DNA of 64,000 nt from Marmoricola sp. OAE513 (GTDB taxonomy: Bacteria > Actinomycetota > Actinomycetes > Propionibacteriales > Nocardioidaceae): positions 3,286,001 to 3,350,000 of the forward strand of contig NZ_JBEPOC010000001.1 in NCBI RefSeq assembly GCF_040546585.1, given 5' to 3'. A program made the translations under genes and the position numbers. Below the pieces are notes generated by a model, which saw only the letters and a list, made by a program, of their open reading frames with translations, had not been told where the DNA came from and ran no database searches. Positions 25,842 through 34,749 of the stretch are shown in pieces (position 1 is the stretch's first letter; every line of letters begins with the position of its first letter).

Positions 25842-26338
25842 CGATCGAGGTCCTCGACGAGTCCGGCACCGGCACCCTCGACGTACGCCGCACCCAGCAG
25901 CTCGCGGCGTACGTGCTCGAGCAGCTTCGGGTTCACCCGCAGGCCGAGCTGTGCATCACCGCGGTCGACGAGGACACCATCGCCGAGCTCAACGGCAAGT
26001 GGATGGAGAAGGACGGTCCGACCGACGTCCTCGCGTTCCCGATGGACGAACTCCGGCCCGGCATGATCAACGAGGAGCCCGAGGAGGGCGTTCTCGGCGA
26101 CCTGGTGCTGTGCCCGTCGATCGCGGCCAAGCAGGCCGAGGAGGCTGCGGCCAAGGGCCAGACCGGGTACGGCGTGACCGACGAGCTCGAGCTGCTGACC
26201 GTGCACGGCATCCTGCACCTGCTCGGCTACGACCACGCCGAGCCCGAGGAGCACGCCGAGATGTTCGGCCTGCAGGCTCGGCTGCTGATCTCCTGGCAGG
26301 GACACCTGGGCGAGCTGAGCCAGCAGGCTCAGAAATGA
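25838..26338 (+). CDS. ybeY: Endoribonuclease YbeY
   Basis: 166 residues, GTG start overlapping the phoH stop. HGILHLLGYDH supplies the three zinc ligands His123, His127 and His133 of the UPF0054 family. KWMEKDGPTDVLAFPMDE and LGDLVLCPSIAAKQAEE are also conserved. YbeY processes 16S rRNA 3' ends and degrades defective 70S ribosomes. ATGA overlap with the following CorC-type gene keeps phoH-ybeY-corC as one translational block. Confidence 0.97.
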   Translation: MTIEVLDESGTGTLDVRRTQQLAAYVLEQLRVHPQAELCITAVDEDTIAELNGKWMEKDGPTDVLAFPMDELRPGMINEEPEEGVLGDLVLCPSIAAKQAEEAAAKGQTGYGVTDELELLTVHGILHLLGYDHAEPEEHAEMFGLQARLLISWQGHLGELSQQAQK

Positions 26339-27651
26339 GGGCGGACAGTCCCGGCGCCCTCGTCGTGGTCATCGGGTTGGTGCTGGTCGCCGGCCTGCTG
26401 ACCGCCGTCGAGGCGGCACTCGCCGGGTTCTCCCGGTCGCGTGCCGAGAGCCTGGTCGCCGAGGGGCGCGCCGGAGCGGCGAGCATGCTCCGGATCGTCG
26501 AGGACTCGACCCGCTACCTGAACACCACGCTGTTCCTGCGGCTGCTCTCGGAGACCGCCGCCGTCGTACTGGCCACGCTCTGGGTCCAGGCACGGGTCGG
26601 GGACGGCACCGGCCGAGTCGCGCTGGTCACGATCGGTTCGATGCTGGTGATCTCGTTCGTGGTGATCGGTGTCGGTCCGCGCACGCTCGGGCGTCAGCAC
26701 GCCGAGACGATCGCGCTCTCCTCGGCCGTCGTGATCGTCGGCCTGACGCGCGTGCTCGGTCCCGTCCCGCAGCTGCTGATCAAGCTGGGCAACGCGCTCA
26801 CCCCCGGCAAGGGGTTCTCCGAGGGTCCCTTCGGCTCCGAGGCCGAGCTGCGTGAGCTCGTCGACCTCGCCGAGGCGAGCAGCGTCATCGAGTCCGACGA
26901 GCGCGCGATGATCCACTCGGTCTTCGAGCTCGGGGACACGATCGTGCGCGAGGTGATGGTCCCGCGCACCGACGTGGTCTTCATCGAGCGCCACAAGACG
27001 CTGCGCCAGGCGATGTCGCTGTTCCTGCGCAGCGGGTTCTCCCGGGTCCCGGTGGTCGGGGAGGACCTCGACGACATCGTCGGGTTCCTGTACCTCAAGG
27101 ACGTCAGCCGCCGGGTGTTCGACCGGAAGGACGCCGAGAGCACCGAGCAGGTCGAGTCCCTGATGCGTTCGGTCCTCTGGATCCCCGACTCCAAGCCCGC
27201 CGACGACCTGCTCCGCGAGATGCAGGCGTCGCGCAAGCACGTCGCCGTCGTCGTCGACGAGTACGGCGGCACGGCCGGGCTGGTCACCATCGAGGACATC
27301 CTCGAGGAGATCGTCGGCGAGATCGCTGACGAGTTCGACACCAGCGAGGTCGGTATCGAGATGCTCGAGGACGGCTCGGTGCGGGTGCCGGCGCGCTACC
27401 CGATCGACGACCTGGACGAGGTCATCGAGGGCGTGGAGATCGAGGACGACGAGATCGACTCGGTCGGCGGGTTGCTGGCCAAGGTCCTCGGCAAGGTCCC
27501 GATCCCCGGGTCGGAGGTCGAGTTCGAGGGCCTGCGCTTCCGCGCCGAGGAGGCCAAGGGGCGGCGCAACAAGATCGGCACGGTGCTGATCACGCCGCTG
27601 GTCCCCGAGGTCGTCGAGGACGCCGAGCCGGTCGACGCCGCGAACGCGTGA
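26335..27651 (+). CDS. CNNM/HlyC-CorC membrane transporter with CBS pair
   Basis: 438 residues. Four hydrophobic segments lie in the first 170 residues (VVVIGLVLVAGLLTAVEAAL; VALVTIGSMLVISFVVIGVG; LSSAVVIVGLTRVLG). Two CBS domains follow (about 200-320, MVPRTDVVFIERHKTLRQAM and VVDEYGGTAGLVTIEDILEE), then a CorC_HlyC domain (about 345-425). The family exports Mg2+ with Na+ or Co2+ tolerance roles. The first CNNM helices are somewhat degenerate compared with the two paralogues at 56.6-59.1 kb. This position between ybeY and era is the conserved actinobacterial one. Confidence 0.9.
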   Translation: MRADSPGALVVVIGLVLVAGLLTAVEAALAGFSRSRAESLVAEGRAGAASMLRIVEDSTRYLNTTLFLRLLSETAAVVLATLWVQARVGDGTGRVALVTIGSMLVISFVVIGVGPRTLGRQHAETIALSSAVVIVGLTRVLGPVPQLLIKLGNALTPGKGFSEGPFGSEAELRELVDLAEASSVIESDERAMIHSVFELGDTIVREVMVPRTDVVFIERHKTLRQAMSLFLRSGFSRVPVVGEDLDDIVGFLYLKDVSRRVFDRKDAESTEQVESLMRSVLWIPDSKPADDLLREMQASRKHVAVVVDEYGGTAGLVTIEDILEEIVGEIADEFDTSEVGIEMLEDGSVRVPARYPIDDLDEVIEGVEIEDDEIDSVGGLLAKVLGKVPIPGSEVEFEGLRFRAEEAKGRRNKIGTVLITPLVPEVVEDAEPVDAANA

Positions 27652-27679
27652 GCCGGAGCGCGACCCTAGACTTCCCTGC

Positions 27680-28018
27680 GTGACTTCCGTGGAGCTCGAC
27701 CCCGAGGACAACAAGCTCGTCGTGCTGGCCCGCGCGACCCGTGCCCGCACAGGGGCAGCCGAAGGAGCAGCACTGCGCGACCTCGACGGCCGTACGTACG
27801 CGGCCGCGACGGTCGCCCTGCCGTCCCTCGAGGTGAGCGCCCTCGACGTCTGCATCGCGATGGCGATCGCCAGTGGGGCCAAGGGTGCCGAAGCGGCTGT
27901 CGTCCTGGGGGAGGGTGCAGACCCGTCACTGGCCGCGCTGGGGGACTTCGCCGGTGCAGGAGTTCCGGTCCACATCGGCACGCCGGCCGGCGCGATCGGC
28001 TCGACGGTCTCGACCTGA
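27680..28018 (+). CDS. Cytidine deaminase-like protein lacking the catalytic motifs
   Basis: 112 residues, GTG with TAGACT 7 bases upstream. RARTGAAEGAALRDLDGRTYAAATVALP and LSALEVCIAM-like spacing fit the cytidine deaminase fold between corC and era. However, the zinc motif C/HAE is replaced by ALDVCIAMA, and the PCxxC pair is absent from the C-terminal half, which ends GVPVHIGTPAG. A catalytic deaminase is therefore unlikely. Degenerate homologues occupy this slot in other actinobacteria, so it is probably a maintained non-catalytic protein rather than fresh decay. Confidence 0.75.
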   Translation: MTSVELDPEDNKLVVLARATRARTGAAEGAALRDLDGRTYAAATVALPSLEVSALDVCIAMAIASGAKGAEAAVVLGEGADPSLAALGDFAGAGVPVHIGTPAGAIGSTVST

Positions 28019-28074
28019 TAACACCTCGGAATCTCGGTTGCGGAGGCCCCCTCCGGTAGTACTAGGGTGCAGGA

Positions 28075-29442
28075 GTGGCCTTAGTCGGGACCCTCCACCA
28101 CCAGGCAGCCGTCGAACGGTTGCGCTCGTCGTACGCCGCTATCGCACCGGAAGACCCGGTCAGGCTGGCGAAGAAGACCTCGAACCTGTTCCGACAACGG
28201 GCAGCCTCCGTCGGTCCCGGGCTGGACGTCTCCGGTCTCGGTGGCGTGATCTCGATCGACCCTGTCGCGCAGACCGCCGACGTCCAGGGCATGTGCACCT
28301 ACGAGAACCTGGTGGCCGAGACGCTCAAGCTCGGGTTCATCCCGTACGTCGTCCCGCAGCTGCGCACGATCACGCTCGGCGGTGCAGTCACCGGTCTCGG
28401 CATCGAGTCCACGTCCTTCCGCAACGGCCTGCCGCACGAGTCGGTCCTCGAGATGGACGTCTTCACCGGCGCCGGCGAGGTTGTCACCTGTGCACCCACC
28501 GGGGAGCACGCCGACCTGTACGCGACCTTCCCGAACTCCTACGGCTCGCTCGGCTACGCCACCCGGCTGCGGATCAAGCTGGAGAAGGTGCCGGCGTACG
28601 CCGCCTTGCGGCACGTCCGGTTCCACGAGACCGACAAGCTGTCCGCCGCGATCGCCGAGATCACCGAGTCCGGGGAGTGGCAGGGCGAACGGGTCGACGG
28701 CCTCGACGGCGTCGCCTTCGAGCCGGGCGAGTACTACCTGACCCTCGCGCGGTGGACGGCCGAGCGCGAGGCCGAGCCCTCGGACTACACCGGGATGGAC
28801 ATCTACTTCCGCTCGATCCAGGAAAAGCAGACCGACCTGCTGACGGTGCACGACTACCTCTGGCGCTGGGACACCGACTGGTTCTGGTGCTCGGGCGCGT
28901 TCGGTGCTCAGAACCCGACGCTGCGCCGGTTCTGGCCGCGCCGCTGGAAGCGCTCCGACGCGTACATGAAGCTGCTCGCCCTCGACCTGCGCTTCGGCAT
29001 CGCCGACAAGCTCGACAAGCGTGCCGGGCGCCCCGAGCGTGAGCGCGTCATCCAGGACATCGAGGTCCCGGTCGAGCGCCTGGGGGAGTTCCTCGACTGG
29101 TTCGACGACGAGATCGGCATGCGGCCGGTGTGGTTGTGCCCGCTGCGCGCGAGCCGGGACTGGCCGTCTTACCCGCTGGTGCCGGAGAAGACCTACGTGA
29201 ACGCCGGGTTCTGGGGCACGGTGCACGTCGGTCCGGACCGGGTGAACGCCCCGAAGAACAGGGCGGTGGAGGCCAAGGTGCACGAGCTCGACGGGCACAA
29301 GTCGCTGTACTCGGACTCCTTCTACGACCGCGACACGTTCGACCAGCTCTACGACGGCCGGAATCTGGCGGCGGTCAAAAAGCGTTACGACCCTGATGAC
29401 CGGTTCATCAGCCTGTACGAGAAAGCGGTAGCACGACGATGA
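28075..29442 (+). CDS. tmsA: FAD-binding oxidoreductase TmsA/BfaA-like (10-methyl fatty acid reduction)
   Basis: 455 residues, GTG with TAGGGT exactly 6 bases upstream. The N-terminal FAD-binding-4 domain includes RAASVGPGLDVSGLGGVIS, YVVPQLRTITLGGAVTGLGI and FPNSYGSLGYATRLRI. The C-terminal part resembles Diminuto/DHCR24-type reductases (FWPRRWKRSD, GFWGTVHV, KKRYDPDDRFISLYEKAV). Next to tmsB it should reduce the 10-methylene lipid made by the methyltransferase to the 10-methyl (tuberculostearic-type) chain, using NADPH. Codon 3 is TTA, rare in such high-GC DNA. Coupled to tmsB by ATGA. Confidence 0.85.
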   Translation: MALVGTLHHQAAVERLRSSYAAIAPEDPVRLAKKTSNLFRQRAASVGPGLDVSGLGGVISIDPVAQTADVQGMCTYENLVAETLKLGFIPYVVPQLRTITLGGAVTGLGIESTSFRNGLPHESVLEMDVFTGAGEVVTCAPTGEHADLYATFPNSYGSLGYATRLRIKLEKVPAYAALRHVRFHETDKLSAAIAEITESGEWQGERVDGLDGVAFEPGEYYLTLARWTAEREAEPSDYTGMDIYFRSIQEKQTDLLTVHDYLWRWDTDWFWCSGAFGAQNPTLRRFWPRRWKRSDAYMKLLALDLRFGIADKLDKRAGRPERERVIQDIEVPVERLGEFLDWFDDEIGMRPVWLCPLRASRDWPSYPLVPEKTYVNAGFWGTVHVGPDRVNAPKNRAVEAKVHELDGHKSLYSDSFYDRDTFDQLYDGRNLAAVKKRYDPDDRFISLYEKAVARR

Positions 29443-30734
29443 GCATCCTCTCTCCCACCTCCACGATCGCCGACGCGTTCAGCGCGCTGCTGATCGGGGA
29501 CATCCCGTTCCGGTTCACGGCGTACGACGGCAGCAGCGCCGGTCCCGAGGACTCCGCGTTCGGCCTGCACCTGAAGAACGAGCGCGGTCTGTCCTACATG
29601 GTGACCGCTCCCGGTGACCTCGGGCTCGCACGGGCCTACGTGATGGGCGATCTCGAGCTCGTCGGCGCGCACCCCGGAGACCCCTTCGCTGCGCTCTCGC
29701 ACATCAAGGGGAGCAAGACCGGGCTGAAGTTCCGCACCCCCACGCCGCTCGAGGCGCTCGCGCTGGTGCGCACCGTCGGGCTGACCAACCTCAAGCCGCC
29801 GCCGATCCCGGCGACCGAGCACGCTCCCCGCTGGCGCCGCCTGATGGAGGGGTTCCTGCACTCGCCCGAGCGCGACGCCGAGGCCATCCACCACCACTAC
29901 GACGTCTCCAACCGGTTTTACGAGATGGTCCTCGGGCCGTCGATGACCTACACCTGCGCGTGCTTCCCGACCGAGGACAGCACGTTGGAGGAGGCCCAGT
30001 TCCACAAGTACGACCTGGTCGCCCAAAAGCTCGACCTCCAGCCGGGGCAGCGGTTGCTCGACGTCGGCTGCGGGTGGGGTGGCATGGTCCGGCACGCGGT
30101 CAAGCACTACGGCGTGACCGCGCTGGGCGTGACGCTGTCGGCCGAGCAGGCTTTCTGGGCGCAGCAGAAGATCAAGGAGGAAGGTCTCGAGGACCGGGCC
30201 GAGGTCCGCCACCTCGACTACCGGGACGTCACCGAGAACGACTTCGACGCGATCTCCTCGATCGGCCTGACCGAGCACATCGGAGTCGACAACTACCCGG
30301 CGTACTTCGCGTTCCTGCGGGACCGCCTCAAGCCGCAGGGCCGCCTCCTCAACCACTCGATCACCCGTGCCGACAACAAGAAGACGTCGACCGGCGCGTT
30401 CATCGACCGGTACGTCTTCCCGGACGGCGAGCTGACCGGCTCGGGCCGGATGATCACCGAGATCCAGGACGCCGGGCTGGAAGTGCACCACGAGGAGAAC
30501 CTCCGGATGCACTACGCCAAGACCCTGGCGGGCTGGAACGCGTACCTGGTGGAGAACTGGGACGAGTGCGTTGCCGAGGTCGGCGAGGAGACCGCTCGGG
30601 TCTGGGGTCTCTACATCGCCGGCTCGCGGATGGGTTTCGAGACCAACGAGATCCAGCTGCACCAGGTGCTGGCGACGAAGACCGACGCCGACGGCAACAG
30701 CGGCTACCCGCTGCGCCCGACCTGGACTCCCTGA
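29439..30734 (+). CDS. tmsB: SAM-dependent fatty acyl methyltransferase TmsB/UfaA-like
   Basis: 431 residues of the cyclopropane fatty acyl phospholipid synthase family. HHHYDVSNRFYEMVLGPSMTY (from about 151) and LLDVGCGWGGM (SAM site, about 206-216) are diagnostic, followed by GVTLSAEQ and SIGLTEHIG. The neighbouring flavoprotein points to the TmsB/BfaB branch. This methylates the C9-C10 double bond of oleoyl phospholipids to give a 10-methylene chain rather than closing a cyclopropane ring. Start overlaps the tmsA stop. Together they predict 10-methyl branched membrane lipids, typical of Nocardioides. Confidence 0.88.
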   Translation: MSILSPTSTIADAFSALLIGDIPFRFTAYDGSSAGPEDSAFGLHLKNERGLSYMVTAPGDLGLARAYVMGDLELVGAHPGDPFAALSHIKGSKTGLKFRTPTPLEALALVRTVGLTNLKPPPIPATEHAPRWRRLMEGFLHSPERDAEAIHHHYDVSNRFYEMVLGPSMTYTCACFPTEDSTLEEAQFHKYDLVAQKLDLQPGQRLLDVGCGWGGMVRHAVKHYGVTALGVTLSAEQAFWAQQKIKEEGLEDRAEVRHLDYRDVTENDFDAISSIGLTEHIGVDNYPAYFAFLRDRLKPQGRLLNHSITRADNKKTSTGAFIDRYVFPDGELTGSGRMITEIQDAGLEVHHEENLRMHYAKTLAGWNAYLVENWDECVAEVGEETARVWGLYIAGSRMGFETNEIQLHQVLATKTDADGNSGYPLRPTWTP

Positions 30735-30805
30735 GCGGGTGCCCGCCGACACGCAAGAGTGCCGAAACCCCTGATTCACGGGCGCTTCTCCCGCAAGATT
30801 GTCCG

Positions 30806-31891
30806 ATGCGCGCGCGATCCCGGGTCCTGGCAGTTCTGTCCGGGCTGCTCCTCACCGTCTCCCTGGCCTCGGTTCCTGCCCTGGGAGCAGGGGCGCGCCC
30901 GGCGCCGGTCGGGCAGGACCCGATCACGGCCGGCCAGAGGTACTCCGGCGACTTCCCCGACCCGGCAGTCCTGCGGGTCGGTCTGAACTACTACGCGTTC
31001 TCCACCACGAGCTACGGGCTCAACGTGCCGGCGCTGACCTCGACGGACCTGAAGAGCTGGCGCGCCGTGCACGGGACGTCGGCCAACCCGACTGGCGACG
31101 CCCTGCCGCGCACGCCCGTGTGGTCCGACGGCGTCGAGCAGAAGGACGGTCGCTACCGGGCCACCACCTGGGCGCCGACGGTGACCAGGATCGGACCGGG
31201 CAGGTACGTCCTCGCCTACGCGACCCGGACGAAGGCGCCGAACGCCCGGATGTGCATCTCGATCGCGCGGTCCACCAGCCCGGCGGGTCCGTTCGTCGAC
31301 AGCTCGACCAAGCCGACGGTCTGCCCGGACCGCGGGGCCATCGACCCGCAGATCTTCATCGCCCCGACCGGGCGCCCCTTCCTGCTCTGGAAGAAGGACC
31401 ACTACCCGGCGCAGATGTTCACCATCGGTCTGAACGCCGATGGCGTCACCGTCACCCCGGGGGCGAAGCACTTCTACCTCGGCGGGATCGCCCGCGACTG
31501 GGAGGGCAAGATCATCGAGAACCCGGCGATGATCCGCTACAAGAAGCGCTTCTACCTGTTCTACTCCGCAAACTCCTACGCGTCCTCGAAGTACGCGGTC
31601 GGCTACATGATCTGCAAGAAGTGGTACCGCGACTGCAAGCGGCCCAAGAAGGGTCCGTTCATGAAGTCGGGCAAGTACCTGTCCGGCCCCGGAGGTGCGA
31701 CCCCGTTCGTGGACGCCGCAGGGAACCTCCGTCTCGCCTACCACGCGTGGCGCACCGGGGCGGTCGGCTACGCCAAGGACGCCGAGACCTGCCGCTCCAC
31801 CTGGCTCGGCTGCGGTCAACGACGGCTCTACATCGCGACGCTCGGCGTGAAGAAGAACGGGACGCTCAAGGTCGTGCGCTGGACCACGTGA
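30806..31891 (+). CDS. Secreted glycoside hydrolase family 43-like protein
   Basis: 361 residues with a signal peptide (VLAVLSGLLLTVSLASVPALGAGA). The mature protein starts with YSGDFPDPAVLRVG, where Asp52 matches the catalytic base of five-bladed GH43 propellers. Central AIDPQIFIAP (pKa-modulating Asp) and KIIENPAMIRYKKRFYLFYSAN (acid Glu) complete the triad. Family members cleave arabinose- or xylose-containing polymers; the substrate here is not predictable. Basic, Cys-bearing loops near the end (ICKKWYRDCKRPKKG) are unusual. It stands between tmsB and a siderophore-interacting protein as a separate unit. Confidence 0.82.
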   Translation: MRARSRVLAVLSGLLLTVSLASVPALGAGARPAPVGQDPITAGQRYSGDFPDPAVLRVGLNYYAFSTTSYGLNVPALTSTDLKSWRAVHGTSANPTGDALPRTPVWSDGVEQKDGRYRATTWAPTVTRIGPGRYVLAYATRTKAPNARMCISIARSTSPAGPFVDSSTKPTVCPDRGAIDPQIFIAPTGRPFLLWKKDHYPAQMFTIGLNADGVTVTPGAKHFYLGGIARDWEGKIIENPAMIRYKKRFYLFYSANSYASSKYAVGYMICKKWYRDCKRPKKGPFMKSGKYLSGPGGATPFVDAAGNLRLAYHAWRTGAVGYAKDAETCRSTWLGCGQRRLYIATLGVKKNGTLKVVRWTT

Positions 31892-31928
31892 TTCTCTGCC
31901 CGAGCGTCGCTGCCGATAGCCTCGACTC

Positions 31929-32705
31929 GTGAACGCCCGTCCCGAAGCCCGCGCCGTGACCGGCACGGTCGTCGACCGCAAGGTCCTCGGCGACCACCTG
32001 ATCCGGGTGACGATCGAGGTCGCGGGCGGTTTCACCAGCACCGGGATCCCCGACGAGTGGATCGCCCTCACGGTGCCCGGTCAGTTCCAGACGCGGTACT
32101 ACACGATCCGCGCGCACGACGCGTCCCGGATCGTCCTCGACATCGTGATCCACGACGAGGGCCTGGTGACCCAGTGGGCGCAGACCGACTGCGTCGGCGA
32201 CGTCGTCGGTCTCTCGGAGCCGAAGGGCTCCTTCGAGCTGCCACCCGACGCCGGGTGGGTCGTGCTCGTCGGCGACCTCACCGGACTACCGGCGATCGCC
32301 CGGATCTCCGAGACCGTGGACCTCTCGGTGACGGCGTACGTCGAGACGCCCGACGGTCCGCTCGCCGAGTACGTCGACGGCGAGGTCAGCTGGGTCGCGC
32401 CACCCGCGCCGCACGAGAGCGGTCTGGCCGATCTTGTCCGCGGGCTGACCTGGCCCCCGGGTGCCGGCTACTTCTGGATGGCGGGGGAGTCCGCGCAGAT
32501 GCGCGAGATCCGCCGCTACGTCCGGCACGACGTCGGGATGGCGTCGTCGGCGTACGACGTGATGGGCTACTGGAGCGGGAGCCGCGGCCGCCAGCGTCGG
32601 GCGGTCGACCCCGGCCCGATCTACGCCGCGGGCAAGGCAGTGGGCAAGAGCGACGCGCAGATCTGGGACGACTACGACAAGGCACGAGGAGACATCGGTG
32701 GTTGA
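31929..32705 (+). CDS. Siderophore-interacting FAD-binding protein (ferric reductase)
   Basis: 258 residues, GTG with TAGCCT 6 bases upstream. The flavin domain (about 5-105) has RYYTIRA and VGLSEPKGSFELP. The nicotinamide domain has VLVGDLTGLPAIARI, FWMAGESAQMREIRRYVRHDVG and MGYWSGS, the signature of the SIP family. These enzymes reduce siderophore-bound Fe3+ in the cytoplasm. No siderophore uptake genes are nearby. It overlaps era by 8 bases, so expression of the two is probably coupled even though the roles differ. Confidence 0.92.
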   Translation: MNARPEARAVTGTVVDRKVLGDHLIRVTIEVAGGFTSTGIPDEWIALTVPGQFQTRYYTIRAHDASRIVLDIVIHDEGLVTQWAQTDCVGDVVGLSEPKGSFELPPDAGWVVLVGDLTGLPAIARISETVDLSVTAYVETPDGPLAEYVDGEVSWVAPPAPHESGLADLVRGLTWPPGAGYFWMAGESAQMREIRRYVRHDVGMASSAYDVMGYWSGSRGRQRRAVDPGPIYAAGKAVGKSDAQIWDDYDKARGDIGG

Positions 32706-33627
32706 GCCTGGTGAAACCTTCAAGAGCGGGTTCGCCTGCTTCGTCGGGCGCCCGAACGCCGGCAAGTCGACCCTGACCAACGCCCTGGTCGGCTCGAAGG
32801 TCGTCATCACCTCCTCCAAGCCGCAGACCACCCGGACCGTCGTACGCGGCATCGTGCACCGGGACGACGCCCAGCTGGTGCTGGTCGACACCCCCGGTCT
32901 GCACAAGCCGCGCACCCTGCTCGGCGAGCGGCTGAACGACCTGGTGAAGACCACCTGGGCCGAGGTCGACGTCGTCGCCGTGTGCTTCCCGGCTAACGAG
33001 AAGCCGGGGCCGGGCGACCGGTTCATCGTCAACGAGCTCGCCAAGGTCCGGAAGTCGGTGAAATTTGCGATCGCGACCAAGACCGACCTGGTCGCTCCCG
33101 ACGAGCTCGCCGCGCACCTGCTCGCCATCGCCGAGCTCGGGCGCGAGACCGGGACGGAGTGGGCCGAGATCGTGCCGGTCTCGGCGAAGTCCGGCGACCA
33201 GGTCCAGCTCCTCGCCGACCTGCTCGTGGGCCGGCTACCCGAGGGCCCGCAGCTCTACCCGGACGGCGACCTGTCGGACGCGCCCGAGGAGACGATCGTC
33301 GCCGAGCTGATCCGGGAGGCCTCGCTCGAGGGTGTCCGTGACGAGCTGCCGCACTCGATCGCCGTCGTGGTCGAGGAGATGGGCCTGAAGGAGGATCGCC
33401 CCGCCGACAAGCCGCTGCTCTACATCCACGCGAACCTATACGTCGAGCGCGACTCCCAGAAGGGCATCATCATCGGCCACAAGGGAGCGCGCTTGAAGGA
33501 AGTGGGGATGGCCGCCCGCACGCAGATCGAGGCCATCCTGGGTACGCCCGTCTACCTCGACCTGCGCGTCAAGATCGCGAAGGACTGGCAGCGCGACCCC
33601 CGTCAGCTCCGCAAGCTCGGCTTCTAA
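32698..33627 (+). CDS. era: GTPase Era
   Basis: 309 residues. GRPNAGKST (17-25) is the P-loop, VDTPGLHKPR is G3, and TKTD (in ATKTDLV) takes the G4 place of NKxD, which is usual in actinobacteria. The C-terminal KH domain includes RDSQKGIIIGHKGARLKEVG and ends DPRQLRKLGF. Era binds the 3' end of 16S rRNA and assists 30S assembly, fitting the ybeY/phoH context upstream. The GTG start overlaps the end of the SIP gene. Just after its TAA lies a 32-bp tandem repeat. Confidence 0.97.
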   Translation: MVEPGETFKSGFACFVGRPNAGKSTLTNALVGSKVVITSSKPQTTRTVVRGIVHRDDAQLVLVDTPGLHKPRTLLGERLNDLVKTTWAEVDVVAVCFPANEKPGPGDRFIVNELAKVRKSVKFAIATKTDLVAPDELAAHLLAIAELGRETGTEWAEIVPVSAKSGDQVQLLADLLVGRLPEGPQLYPDGDLSDAPEETIVAELIREASLEGVRDELPHSIAVVVEEMGLKEDRPADKPLLYIHANLYVERDSQKGIIIGHKGARLKEVGMAARTQIEAILGTPVYLDLRVKIAKDWQRDPRQLRKLGF

Positions 33628-33710
33628 CCGACCCGGCAGCAATGTGCGCCTCCTGTACGCCGACCCGGCAGCAATGTGCGCCTCCTGTACGCCGACCCGG
33701 CAGGGATGTG
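33628..33710 (+). repeat. 32-bp tandem repeats, left arm of an inverted array pair
   Basis: Two exact 32-bp copies (33628-33659, 33660-33691) and a partial third copy (33692-33710) follow the era stop directly. Each begins CCGACCCGGCAGCAATGTGC; the third has GGGATGTG in place of CAATGTG. The same core returns in reverse orientation on the far side of the next gene (34750-34865). Confidence 0.9.
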
Positions 33711-33797
33711 TAGTCCCCAAGCATTCTTCCCGGTGGCCTTTCAACAGGCACCGGACGGGACGCGTGGCCCCGTCCGCCAAGCGGTTTCGCTTCTGCG

Positions 33798-34748
33798 GTG
33801 CCTCATACCGATCCACTTGCAGTACTGGTCAACTCCGGTCTCGACCTGAGCCGCCCCTTCGGCGGAGCAACGGCTCGAGCCGCGGGCCTGTCATCTCGCC
33901 GTCTTGCCGCGCTGGTCGACCTGGGCCTCCTCGACCATCCCTTCCAAGGGGTGTACGTGCCGGGGCACCTCGACGACACGCTCGCGAACCGGGTGGCGAG
34001 CCTGGCAGTCGTCGTCCCGGCCGACGCCGTCGTGACCGATCGGACCGCGGCCTGGCTCCACGGTGCAGGGATGGCGCTGGCGCCGAACAGTCATCTGACC
34101 GTCCCGCGGGTTTCGATCTTCCAGGGACCGGGTCGTCGGATCCGGCGCGACACCGCCGCGAGCGGGGAGCGGACGTTCAGTGCGCACGACATCACCGAGG
34201 TGAGCGGGATCCGGGTGACCACACCACTGAGAACGGCGTGCGACGTGGGCCGGTTTCTGCACCGGGACTCGGCGCTCGCTGCCATGGACGCTGTCGCGCG
34301 TCTCGGCGCGTTCAGTCTGGACGAGCTCGCACTCGAGGTCGGTCGGTTCAAGGGCTTCCGCGGCGTGCGTCAGCTGCGGACGCTGGTGCCGCTGGTCGAC
34401 CCGGGGTCGGAGTCGTTCGGTGAATCGGTGCTGCGGCTCCGCTGGTACGACGCTGGTTGCTCCGGCCGACCGGAGACTCAGATTGAGGTCTTCGACGAGG
34501 ACGGCCGGGTGCGAGCGCGACTTGACCTGGGCGATCGTCGTACGCGCTATGCCGCCGAGTACGACGGCGCAGAGTTCCACGGTGAGGAAGCCGCTGCCCA
34601 CGACGAGCACCGGCGCGCCTGGATCCGTCGACAGGGCTGGATGGTCGACGTGTTCCGGGCGAAGGACGTGTTCGGACGGAGACAGACGGCGGAGCTGGCT
34701 CTTTTCAAGGGCAGCAGACTGGCGGCGTTGCGGTTGCACGCTCGCTGA
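33798..34748 (+). CDS. AbiEi-like winged-helix protein with DUF559/Vsr-type nuclease-like C-terminus
   Basis: 316 residues, GTG start. The N-terminal region (about 20-60, ARAAGLSSRRLAALVDLGLLDHPFQGVYVPG) resembles the AbiEi-type winged helix. The middle (RTAAWLHGAGM, TTPLRTACDVGRF, GFRGVRQLRTLVPLVDPGSES) is conserved in actinobacterial paralogues. The C-terminal part (ARLDLGDRRTRYAAEYDGAEFHG, RRAWIRRQGWMVDVFRAKDVF) looks like a PD-(D/E)xK nuclease of the DUF559/Vsr group, with Asp and Glu/Asp in the expected places. No partner toxin gene is adjacent. It is framed by inverted repeat arrays, so transfer as a unit is plausible. Confidence 0.7.
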   Translation: MPHTDPLAVLVNSGLDLSRPFGGATARAAGLSSRRLAALVDLGLLDHPFQGVYVPGHLDDTLANRVASLAVVVPADAVVTDRTAAWLHGAGMALAPNSHLTVPRVSIFQGPGRRIRRDTAASGERTFSAHDITEVSGIRVTTPLRTACDVGRFLHRDSALAAMDAVARLGAFSLDELALEVGRFKGFRGVRQLRTLVPLVDPGSESFGESVLRLRWYDAGCSGRPETQIEVFDEDGRVRARLDLGDRRTRYAAEYDGAEFHGEEAAAHDEHRRAWIRRQGWMVDVFRAKDVFGRRQTAELALFKGSRLAALRLHAR

Positions 34749-34749
34749 T

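Noticed and set aside
33065-33095. Mutated G4 motif in Era (TKTD for NKxD)
   Set aside because: The Thr form is usual in actinobacterial Era proteins, so it is not a defect.
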